Assembly: GCF_051401765.1 (NCBI RefSeq)
Contig: NW_027480438.1
Coordinates: 7,378,001-7,442,000 of the forward strand
Reading direction: 5' to 3'
Length of the DNA: 64,000 nucleotides
Source of the DNA: Calliopsis andreniformis
Lineage: Eukaryota > Arthropoda > Insecta > Hymenoptera > Andrenidae
Part shown: piece by piece, positions 53,806 through 64,000 of the stretch
Position numbering within the stretch: position 1 is the first letter of the stretch
Layout of the letters: the number at the start of each line of letters is the position of its first letter
Program-made: the position numbers and the translations under genes
Notes under the pieces: generated by a model
What the model was told of the DNA's origin: nothing
The model's input: the letters and a program-made list of their open reading frames with translations, nothing else
The model's database searches: none

Positions 53806-56237
53806 CTCAATCCTCAATCCTCAATCGTCAATCCTCAAACCCAAATCCTCTATCATCAATACTCAATCCTCAATCCTCAATCCTCAATCCTGAATCCTCA
53901 ATCTTCAATCCTCCATACTGAATCTTCAATCCTCAATCCTCAATCCTCAATCTTCAATCCTCAATCCTCAATCCTCAATTCTCAATCCTCAATCCTCAGT
54001 CCTCAGTCCTCAAACATCAATCCTCAACCCTCAATCCTCATCCTCAATCCTCAATCCTCAATCTTCAATCCTCAATACTCAATCTTCAATCCTCAATCCT
54101 GAATCCTCAGTCCTCAATCCTCAATCCCCAATCAACGATCCTCAATCTTCAATACTCATTCCTCTATCCTCAATCCTCAATACTCAACCATCAATCCTCA
54201 ATTCTGAATACTCAACAGAATATCCTGAACTCTCAGGATTCAATACTCAAACATCAATCCTCAACCCTCAGCCCTCATTCTGAATCATCAATCCTCAATC
54301 CTCAATTTTCAATCCCCAATCCTCAACCCTCAGTCCTCATCCTCAATTCTCAACTCTCAATCCTCAATCCTCAATCCTCAATCCTCAGTCCTCAATCCTT
54401 AATCCTCAATCCCCAAACCTCAATCCCCAACCGTCAGTCCTCGTCCTCAATCCTCAACACTCAATCCTCAATCCTCAATCCTCAATCTTCAATCATCAAT
54501 ACTCAATCTTCAATCCTCAATCCTCAATCTTTAATCCTCAATCCTCAATCCTCAATCCTCAATCCTCAATCCTCAATCTTCAATCCTCAATCCTCAATCC
54601 TCAATCCTCAATCCTCAATCCTCAATCTTCAATCCTCAATACTCAATCGTCAATCTTCAATCCTCAATTCTCAATCCTCAATCCTCAATCCGCAATCCTC
54701 AATCTTCAATACTCAATACTCAATCTTCAATCCTCAATCCTCAATCCTGAAATCCTCAATCCTCAATATTCAACACACAACCCTCAAACATCAATCCTCA
54801 ATACTCAACCATCAATTCTCAATTCTCAATACCCAATAGAATATTCTGAATTCTCGGTTTTCAATACTCAATCCTCAATCTTCAGTTTTCAAGTCTCCAT
54901 CCGCAAACATCTATTCTCATCACTCAGCCCTAAACAATCAGTCCTCAATCTTCAATCCTCAAACCTCAATCCTCAATCTTCAATCCTCAATACTCAGTCT
55001 TCAATCCTCAATACTCAATCCTCAATCCTCAATCCTCAATATTCAACACACTACCCTCAAACATCAATCCTCAATACTCAACCATCAATTCTCAATTCTC
55101 AATACTCAATAGAATATTCTGAATTCTCGGTTTTCAATACTCAATCCTCAATCTTCAATCTTCAAGTCTCCATCCACAAACATCTATTCTAATCACTCAG
55201 CCCTCAACAATCAGTCTTCAATCTTCAATCCTCAATCCTCAATCCTCAATCTTCTATCTTCAATCCCCAATCCTCTATCATCAATCCTCAATTCTCAATC
55301 CTCAATCCTGAAACCTCAATCCTCAATGCTCAATCCTCAATCCTCAATCTTCAATCCTCAATACTCAGTCTTCAATACTCAATCCTCAATCCTCAATCCT
55401 CAATCCTCAGTACTCAATCGTCAGTCTTCAATCCTCAACACTCAATCTTCAATTCTCAATCCCCAATCCTCAATCCTCAATCCTCATTCTTCAATCCTCA
55501 ATACCCAATCCTCAATCCTCAATCCTCAATCCTCAATCCTCAACCCTCAGCCCTCATCCTCAATCCTCAATCCTCAATCCTCAATCCTCAATCCTGAATC
55601 CCCAATCTTCTATCTTCAATCCTCAATACTCAATCTTCAATCCTCAATCCTCAGTCCTCAAACCTCAATTCTGAATCCTCAATCCTGAATCATCAATCTT
55701 TAATCCTCAGACCTCAACCATCAATGCTCAATTCTCAATACTCAACAGAACATCCTGAATTCTCAGTTTTCAATGCTCAATCCCCTATCTTCAATTTTAA
55801 AATCTCAGTCCACAAACATCAATTCTCATCACTCAACCCTCAACCCACAGTCCTCAATCTTCAATCCTCAATCCTCAATCCTCAATCGTCAATCTTCAAT
55901 CCTCAATCTTCAATCCTCAGTTCGCAATCCGCAATCTTCAATCATCAATACTCAATCTTCAATCTTCAATCCTCAATACTCAATCTTCAATCTTCAATCT
56001 TCAATCCTCAATCCTCAATCCTCAATCCTCAATCCGCAATCCTCAATCTTCAATCCTCATTACACAATCTTCAATCCTCAATCCTCAATCCTGAAACCCT
56101 CAACCCTCAATATTCAACACACAACCCTCAACCTTCAAACCTCAATACTCAACCGTCAATCCTCAATTCTCAATACTTAATAGAATATCCTGAATTCTCA
56201 GTTTTCAACACTCAATCCTCAAACTTCAATCTTCAAT
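53806..56237 (+). repeat. Block B5, second copy
   Basis: This is the copy of 41,782-44,226. It is joined at 56,237 to a segment that also starts at 46,660, with CTTCAATTCCCAATC. A further copy of the segment 56,069-56,764, junction included, appears at 63,305-64,000. Confidence 0.8.
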
Positions 56238-56298
56238 TCCCAATCCTCTATCATCAATCCTCAATTCTCAATCCTTAATCCTGAAACCTCAATCCTCA

Positions 56299-58131
56299 AT
56301 GCTCAATCCTCAATCCTCAATCTTCAATCCTCAATACTCAGTCTTCAATACTCAATCCCCAATCCTCAATCCTCAATCCTCAGTACTCAATCGTCAGTCT
56401 TCAATCCTCAACACTCAATCTTCAATTCTCAATCCCCAATCCTCAATCCTCAATCCTCATTCTTCAATCCTCTATACCCAATCCTCAATCTTCAATCCTC
56501 AATCCTCAATCCTCAATTCTCAGTCCTCAATCCTCAGTCCTCAGTCCTCAAACATCAATCCTCAACCCTCAGCCCTCATCCTCAATCCTCAATCCTCAAT
56601 CCTCATTCCTCAATCCTCAATCCCCAATCTTCTATCTTCAATCCTCAATACTCAATCTTCAATCCTCAATCCTCAGTCCTCAAACCTCAATTCTGAATCC
56701 TCAATCCTGAATCCTCAATCTTTAATCCTCAGACCTCAACCATCAATGCTCAATTCTCAATACTCAATAGAATATACTGAATTCTCAGTTTTCAATACCC
56801 AATCCTCAATCTTCAATATTCAAGTCTCCATCCACAAACATCTATTCTCATCACTCAACCCTCAACACTCAGTCCTCAATCTTCAATCCTCAATCCTCAA
56901 TCCTCAATCGTCAATACTCAATCCTCAATCCTCAACCCTCGATCCTCAGTCCTCAAACCTCAATCCTCAATCCTCAATCTTCAATCTTCAATCCTCAATA
57001 CTCAATCTTCAATCTTCAATCTTCAATCCTCAATCCTCAATCCTCAATCCTCAATCCGCAATCCTCAATCTTCAATCCTCATTTCTCAATCTTCAATCCT
57101 CAATCCTCAATCCTGAAACACTCAGCCCTCAATATTCAACACACAACCCTCAACCTTCAATCCTCAATACTCAACCGTCAATCCTCAATTCTCAATACTT
57201 AATAGAATCCTCAAACTTCAATCTTCAAGTCTCCATCCACAAACATGAATTCTCATCACTCAACCCTGAACACTCAGCCCACAATCTTCAATCCTCAATC
57301 CTCAATCCTCAATCCTCAATCCTCAATCCTCACTCATCAATCCTCAATCCTCAATCCTCAATCCTCAATCCTCAATCCTCAGCCCTCAATCCTCAATCCT
57401 CAATCCCCAAACCTCAATCCCCAACAGTCAGTCCTCGTCCTCAATCCTCAATCCTGAAATCCTCAATCCTCAATCCTCAATCCTCAATCCTCAATCTTCA
57501 ATCCTCAATCCTCAATCCTCAATCCTCAATCCTCAATCCTCAATCTTCAATCCTCAATACTCAATCGTCAATCTTCAATCCTCAATTCTCAATACTCAAT
57601 CCTCAATCCGCAATCCTCAATCTTCAATCCTCAATACTCAATCTTCAATCCTCAATCCTCAATCCTGAAATCCTCAATCCTCAATATTCAACACACAACC
57701 CTCAAACATCAATCCTCAATACTCAACCATCAATTCTCAATTCTCAATACCCAATAGAATATTCTGAATTCTCGGTTTTCAATACTCAATCCTCAATCTT
57801 CAATTTTCAAGTCTCCATCCGCAAACATCTATTCTCATCACTCAGCCCTCAACAATCAGTCCTCAATCTTCAATCCTCAAACCTCAATCCTCAATCTTCA
57901 ATCCTCAATACTCAGTCTTCAATCCTCAATCCTCAATCCTCAATCCTCAATACTCAATCCTCAATCCTCAATCCTCAATATTCAACACACAACCCTCAAA
58001 CATCAATCCTCAATACTCAACCATCAATTCTCAATTCTCAATACTCAATAGAATATTCTGAATTCTCGGTTTTCAATACTCAATCCTCAATCTTCAATCT
58101 TCAAGTCTCCATCCACAAACATCTATTCTAA
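56299..58131 (+). other. Open frame of 610 codons; repeat by-product
   Basis: This frame begins in the block copy homologous to the 676-codon frame (same AATGCTC start unit, 9570 bp away). It then diverges because only one copy of the 783-bp segment is present. The two products differ wherever the underlying blocks were rearranged, with no sign that reading frame was protected. It ends at a TAA in a CTATTCTAATC unit. Confidence 0.85.
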
Positions 58132-60574
58132 TCACTCAGCCCTCAACAATCAGTCTTCAATCTTCAATCCTCAATCCTCAATCCTCAATCTTCTATCTTC
58201 AATCCCCAATCCTCTATCATCAATCCTCAATTCTCAATCCTCAATCCTGAAACCTCAATCCTCAATGCTCAATCCTCAATCCTCAATCTTCAATCCTCAA
58301 TACTCAGTCTTCAATACTCAATCCTCAATCCTCAATCCTCAATCCTCAGTACTCAATCGTCAGTCTTCAATCCTCAACACTCAATCTTCAATTCTCAATC
58401 CCCAATCCTCAATCCTCAATCCTCATTCTTCAATCCTCAATCTTCAATCCTCAATCCTCAACTCTCAGTCCTCAATCCTCAGTCCTCAGTCCTCAAACAT
58501 CAATCCTCAACCCTCAGCCCTCATCCTCAATCCTCAATCCTCAATCCTCAATCCTCAAGCCTCAATCCCCAATCTTCTATCTTCAATCCTCAATACTCAA
58601 TCTTCAATCCTCAATCCTCAGTCCTCAAACCTCAATTCTGAATCCTCAATCCTGAATCCTCAATCTTTAATCCTCAGACCTCAGCCATCAATGCTCAATT
58701 CTCAATACTCAACAGAACATCCTGAATTCTCAGCTTTCAATGCTCAATCCCCTATCTTCAATTTTAAAATCTCAATCCACAAACATCAAATCTCATCACT
58801 CAACCCTCAACACACAGTCCTCAATCTTCAGTCCTCAATCCTCAATCCTCAATCGTCAATCCTCAATCCTCAATCTTCAATCCTCAGTCCGCAATCCGCA
58901 ATCTTCAATCATCAATACTCAATCTTCAATCCTCAATCCTCAATCATAAAATCCTCGATCCTCAATATTCAGCAGACAACCCTCAACCACCAATACTCAA
59001 TACTCAACCATCAATGCTCAATTCTCAATACTCAATAGAATATACTGAATTCTCAGTTTTCAATACCCAATCCTCAATCTTCAATATTCAAGTCTCCTTC
59101 CACAAACATCTATTCTCATCACTCAACCCTCAACACTCAGTCCTCAATCTTCAACCCTCAATCCTCAATCCTCAATCGTCAATACTCAATCCTCAATCCT
59201 CAACCCTCGATCCTCAGTCCTCAAACCTCAATCCTCAATCCTCAATCTTCAATCTTCAATCCTCAATACCCAATCCTCAATCTTCAATACTCAATCCTCA
59301 ATCCTCAATCCTCAATCCTCAATCTTCAATCCTCAATCCCCAAACCTCAATCCTCAATCCTCAATCTTCAATCCTCAACACTCAATCTTCAATCCTCAAC
59401 GCTCAATCTTCAATCCTCAATACTCAATCTTCCATCCTCAATCCTCAATCCTCAATTCTCAATCCTTAACCCTGAAACCTCAATCCTCAATGCTCAATCC
59501 TCAATCCTCAATCTTCAATCCTCAATACTCAGTCCTCAATACTCAATCCTCAATCCTCAATCCTCATTCCTCAATCCTCAATCCCCAATCTTCTATCTTC
59601 AATCCTCAATACTCAATCTTCAATCCTCAATCCTCAGTCCTCAAACCTCAATTCTGAATCCTCAATCCTGAATCCTCAATCTTTAATCCTCAGACCTCAA
59701 CCATCAATGCTCAATTCTCAATACTCAATAGAATATACTGAATTCTCAGTTTTCAATACCCAATCCTCAATCTTCAATATTCAAGTCTCCATCCACAAAC
59801 ATCTATTCTCATCACTCAACCCTCAACACTCAGACCTCAATCTTCAATCCTCAATCCTCAATCCTCAATCGTCAATACTCAATCCTCAATCCTCAACCCT
59901 CGATCGTCAGTCCTCAAACCTCAATCCTCAATCCTCAATCTTCAATCTTCAATCCTCAATACTCAATCTTCAATCTTCAATCTTCAATCCTCAATCCTCA
60001 ATCCTCAATCCTCAATCCGCAATCCTCAATCTTCAATCCTCATTACTCAATCTTCAATCCTCAATCCTCAATCCTGAAACCCTCAACCCTCAATATTCAA
60101 CAAACAACCCTCAACCTTCAATCCTCAATACTCAACCGTCAATCCTCAATTCTCAATACTTAATAGAATCCTCAAACTTCAATCTTCAAGTCTCCATCCA
60201 CAAACATGTATTCTCATCACTCAACCCTGAACACTCAGCCCACAATCTTCAATCCTCAATCCTCAATCCTCAATCCTCAATCCTCAATCCTCACTCATCA
60301 ATCCTCAATCCTCAATCCTCAATCCTCATTCTTCAATCCTCAATCCTCAATCCTCAATCTGCAATCCTCAATACTCAATCCTGAATCCTCAATCGTCAAT
60401 CCTCAAACCCAAATCCTCTATCATCAATACTCAATCCTCAATCCTCAATCCTCAATCCTGAATCCTCAATCCTCAATCCTCCATACTCAATCTTCAATCC
60501 TCAATCCTCAATCCTCAATCTTCAATCCTCAATCCTCAATCCTCAATTCTCAATCCTCAATCCTCAGTCCTCAG

Positions 60575-62643
60575 TCCTCATTCTTCAATCCTCAATACCC
60601 AATCCTCAATCTTCAATCCTCAATCCTCAATCCTCAACCCTCAGCCCTCATCCTCAATCCTCAATCCTCAATCCTCAATCCTCAATCCTCAATCCCCAAT
60701 CTTCTATCTTCAATCCTCAATACTCAATCTTCAATCCTCAATCCTCAGTCCTCAAACCTCAATTCTGAATCCTCAATCCTGAATCATCAATCCTTAATCC
60801 TCAGACCTCAACCATCAATGCTCAATTCTCAATACTCAACAGAACATCCTGAATTCTCAGTTTTCAATGCTCAATCCCCTATCTTCAATTTTAAAATCTC
60901 AGTCCACAAGCATCAATTCTCATCACTCAACCCTCAACCCACAGTCCTCAATCTTCAATCCTCAATCCTCAATCCTCAATGGTCAATCCTCAATCCTCAA
61001 TCTTCAATCCTCAGTCCGCAATCCGCAATCTTCAATCATCAATACTCAATCTTCAATCTTCAATCCTCAATACTCAATCTTCAATCTTCAATCTTCAATC
61101 CTCAGTCCTCAATCCTCAATCCTCAATCTGCAATCCTCAATCCTCAATCCTCATTACTCAATCTTCAATCCTCAATCCTCAATCCTGAAACCCTCAACCC
61201 TCAATATTCAACACACAACCCTCAACCTTCAATCCTCAATACTCAACCGTCAATCCTCAATTCTCAATACTTAATAGAATATCCTGAATTCTCAGTTTTC
61301 AACACTCAATCCTCAAACTTCAATCTTCAAGTCTCCATCCACAAACATGAATTCTCATCACTCAACCCTGAACACTCAGCCCACAATCTTCAATCCTCAA
61401 TCCTCAATACTCAATCCTCAGTCCTCAGTCCTTAATCTTCAATACTCAACCCTCAATCCTAAAATCCTCAACCCTCAATGTTCAACACACAATCCTCAAC
61501 CATCAATCCTCAATACTCAGCCATCAATGCTCAATTCTCAATACTCAATAGAATATGCTGAATTCTCAGTTTTCAATACTCATTCCTCAATCTTCAATCT
61601 TCAAGCCTCCATCCACAAACATGTATTCTCATCACTCAACCCTCAACCCTCAGTCCTCGTCCTCCATCCTCAATCCTCAATCCTCAATCCTCAATCTTCA
61701 GTCCTCAATCCTCGACCCTCAATCCTCTGCCTTCAAACCTCAATTCCGAATCCTCAATCCTGGATTCTCAATCTCCATCCCTCAGTCCGCAACAATCTAT
61801 TGTCAATCCTCAATCCTCAACAGAATATCCTCAATTCACAGCTTTCAACACTCAATCCCCAATCTTCAATATTCAAATCTCAATCCACAAACATCAATGC
61901 TCATCACTCAACCCTCAACACTCAGTCCTCAATCTTCAATCCTCAATCTTCAATCCTCAATACTCAATCTGCAATCCTGAATCCTCAATCCTCAATCCTC
62001 AACCCTCATTCTTCAATCTTCAATACCCAATGCTCAATCTTCAATTCTCAATACTCAATCCTTAATCCTCAGACCTCAAACATCAATATTCAACCCCCAG
62101 TCCTCGTCCTCAATCCACAACACTCAATCCTCAATCCTCGATCTTCAATCATCAATATTCAATCTTCAATTTTCAATTCTCAATCCTCAATCCTCAATCC
62201 TCAATCCCCAATCTTCAATCCTCAATCCTCAAAACTCAATCCTCAATCCTCAATCTTCAATCCTCAACACTCAATCTTCAATCCCCAACCCTCAATCTTC
62301 AATCCTCAATACTCAATCTTCAATCCTCAATCCTTAATACTCAACCATCAATCCTCATTCTTCAATCCTCAATACCCAATCCTCAATCTTCAATCCTCAA
62401 GCCTCAATACTCAATCCTCAATCGTCAATCCTCAATCCCCAATCCTCAATCTTCTATCCTCAATCCTGAAACCTCAATCCTCAATGCTCAATCGTCAATC
62501 CTCAATCTTCAATCCTCAATACTCAGTCTTCAATACTCAATCCTCAATCCTCAATCCTCAATCCTCAGTACTCAATCGTCAGTCTTCAATCCTCAACACT
62601 CAATCTTCAATTCTCAATCCCCAATCCTCAATCCTCAATCCTC
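60575..62643 (+). repeat. Block B6, second copy
   Basis: This is the copy of 43,470-45,538. Visible single changes include AATGGTC at about 60,978 (AATCGTC in the first copy) and CCTGGATTC at about 61,760 (CCTGAATTC in the first copy). At 62,644 it joins material matching about 45,986 and 58,872 onward. Confidence 0.8.
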
Positions 62644-63304
62644 AATCTTCAATCCTCAGTCCGCAATCCGCAATCTTCAATCATCAATACTCAATCTTCA
62701 ATCCTCAATCCTCAATCATAAAATCCTCGATCCTCAATATTCAGCAGACAACCCTCAACCACCAATACTCAATACTCAACCATCAATGCTCAATTCTCAA
62801 TACTCAATAGAATATACTGAATTCTCAGTTTTCAATACCCAATCCTCAATCTTCAATATTCAAGTCTCCTTCCACAAACATCTATTCTCATCACTCAACC
62901 CTCAACACTCAGTCCTCAATCTTCAATCCTCAATCCTCAATCCTCAATCGTCAATACTCAATCCTCAATCCTCAACCCTCGATCCTCAGTCCTCAAACCT
63001 GAATCCTCAATCCTCAATCTTCAATCTTCAATCCTCAATACCCAATCCTCAATCTTCAATCCTCAATCCTCAATCCTCAATCCTCAATCCTCAATCTTCA
63101 ATCCTCAATCCTCAAAACTCAATCCTCAATCCTCAATCTTCAATCCTCAAAACTCAATCTTCAATCCTCAACGCTCAATCTTCAATCCTCAATGCTCAAT
63201 CTTCCATCCTCAATCCTCAATCCTCAATTCTCAATCCTCAATCCTCAGTCCTCAGTCCTCAAACAGCAATCCTCAACCCTCAGCCTTCATCCTCAATCCT
63301 CAAT

Positions 63305-64000
63305 CTTCAATCCTCAATCCTCAATCCTGAAACCCTCAACCCTCAATATTCAACACACAACCCTCAACCTTCAATCCTCAATACTCAACCGTCAATCCTC
63401 AATTCTCAATACTTAATAGAATATCCTGAATTCTCAGTTTTCAACACTCAATCCTCAAACTTCAATCTTCAATTCCCAATCCTCTATCATCAATCGTCAA
63501 TTCTCAATCCTTAATCCTGAAACCTCAATCCTCAATGCTCAATCCTCAATCCTCAATCTTCAATCCTCAATACTCAGTCTTCAATACTCAATCCCCAATC
63601 CTCAATCCTCAATCCTCAGTACTCAATCGTCAGTCTTCAATCCTCAACACTCAATCTTCAATTCTCAATCCCCAATCCTCAATCCTCAATCCTCATTCTT
63701 CAATCCTCAATACCCAATCCTCAATCTTCAATCCTCAATCCTCAATCCTCAATTCTCAGTCCTCAATCCTCAGTCCTCAGTCCTCAAACATCAATCCTCA
63801 ACCCTCAGCCCTCATCCTCAATCCTCAATCCTCAATCCTCATTCCTCAATCCTCAATCCCCAATCTTCTATCTTCAATCCTCAATACTCAATCTTCAATC
63901 CTCAATCCTCAGTCCTCAAACCTCAATTCTGAATCCTCAATCCTGAATCCTCAATCTTTAATCCTCAGACCTCAACCATCAATGCTCAATTCTCAATACT
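63305..64000 (+). repeat. Copy of 56,069-56,764 running off the right edge
   Basis: This segment matches at a shift of 7236 bp (CTGAAACCC at 56091 and 63327; ATG-containing unit at 56299 and 63535). It contains the same junction between CTTCAATTCCC and the preceding core, so the copying happened after that junction formed. It is still matching at base 64000. Confidence 0.82.

Larger units (their letters stand above)
1..64000 (+). repeat. Heptanucleotide satellite array, consensus AATCCTC
   Basis: Every part of the window that I read resolves into 7-bp units. The commonest unit is AATCCTC. Frequent variants are AATCTTC, AATACTC, AATTCTC, AGTCCTC, AATCGTC, AATCCCC, AACCCTC, AATCATC, AATATTC, AACACTC and AATCCGC. 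Polarity is constant: the + strand is rich in C and nearly lacks G, and I saw no inverted segment. No interval over about 300 bp is free of the repeat, and no unrelated sequence is inserted. Higher-order blocks are listed separately. The array is open at both ends, so its true length is unknown. That it is satellite DNA is clear from the sequence; its chromosomal position and host are inference. Confidence 0.97.
19295..64000 (+). repeat. Satellite domain B
   Basis: This domain is marked by 13 copies of the core with CAGAACATCCTGAATTC, starting at 19471, 21697, 24698, 25494, 28920, 35969, 39927, 43735, 45827, 53236, 55746, 58713 and 60840. It also has ACATGTATTCTC cores at 20250, 22476, 26273, 29706, 32359, 36748, 44514, 50310 and 61619. 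Its TATCATC or TATCATG cores (21079, 23040, 27102, 33188, 37578, 51139) all read CTACAATCTTCAAATCTC where domain A reads CTGCAATCTTCATATCTC. The domain is a patchwork of overlapping segmental copies and continues past the right edge. Confidence 0.7.

Noticed and set aside
19471..60960. Degenerate cores as remnants of an inserted transposon or unique gene
   Set aside because: They keep the 7-bp register throughout, have no terminal inverted repeats or target duplications, and show no coding similarity that I can recognise.
1..64000. Large family of repetitive proteins made of SILNPQS-type heptads
   Set aside because: The open frames follow from a stop-free heptamer on one strand. They overlap each other in all three frames, start at random variant units, and break at ordinary length or base changes. 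No domain, signal peptide or expression signal accompanies them.
1..64000. CRISPR array
   Set aside because: The unit is 7 bp with no repeat-spacer alternation and no cas genes nearby. The degenerate cores are mutated units that recur, whereas CRISPR spacers are unique.
1..64000. Telomeric repeat tract
   Set aside because: The G-rich strand unit is GAGGATT, not TTTAGGG, TTAGGG or another telomere motif I know. The strong degeneracy and multi-kb block structure are unlike telomerase products. A subtelomeric location remains possible.
1..64000. Cyanobacterial STRR heptanucleotide repeats
   Set aside because: The unit length is the same and CCCCAGT-like units appear now and then. However, STRR tracts are short and lie between genes, while this array has no gene in 64 kb.
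1..64000. Iterons of a replication origin
   Set aside because: Iteron arrays hold a handful of longer repeats beside a replication gene. Neither is present here.

Overview
The whole 64-kb window is one uninterrupted array of a degenerate 7-bp repeat, with + strand consensus AATCCTC (complement GAGGATT). I found no convincing protein gene, RNA gene, CRISPR array, insertion sequence, origin, promoter or terminator. The repeat runs past both edges: base 1 and base 64000 each fall inside blocks that have homologous copies elsewhere in the window.

An array of this size and layering looks like eukaryotic satellite DNA (pericentromeric, subtelomeric or another heterochromatic block). I cannot name the organism. 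If the contig is assigned to a prokaryote, the array would be extraordinary. The nearest precedent I know is the heptanucleotide STRR repeats of cyanobacteria, which are far shorter. An assembly artefact would then need to be excluded first.

The array has three levels. (1) Heptamers, mostly of the form TCAA plus three variable bases, with occasional 6- or 8-mers. (2) Stretches of strongly degenerate heptamers, about 100-130 bp long, that still keep the 7-bp register. They recur as recognisable cores, such as those around CCTGAATTC and CCACAAACAT. (3) Blocks of 0.8-3 kb containing several cores, copied once or more at spacings from 0.8 to 17 kb, often with internal deletions.

Two domains can be separated. 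Domain A is about 1-19,290 and domain B about 19,295-64,000. They share core families but differ at fixed diagnostic bases. Domain B is rich in a core containing CAGAACATCC (13 copies) that I did not see in domain A.

All long open frames lie on the + strand and follow from the repeat. The consensus has no stop codon on + and a TGA in every unit on -. Because 7 is not a multiple of 3, all three + frames give the same heptapeptide, SILNPQS. Apparent proteins of up to 676 residues are therefore not evidence of genes. No genes act together here; the content is the history of how the array grew.
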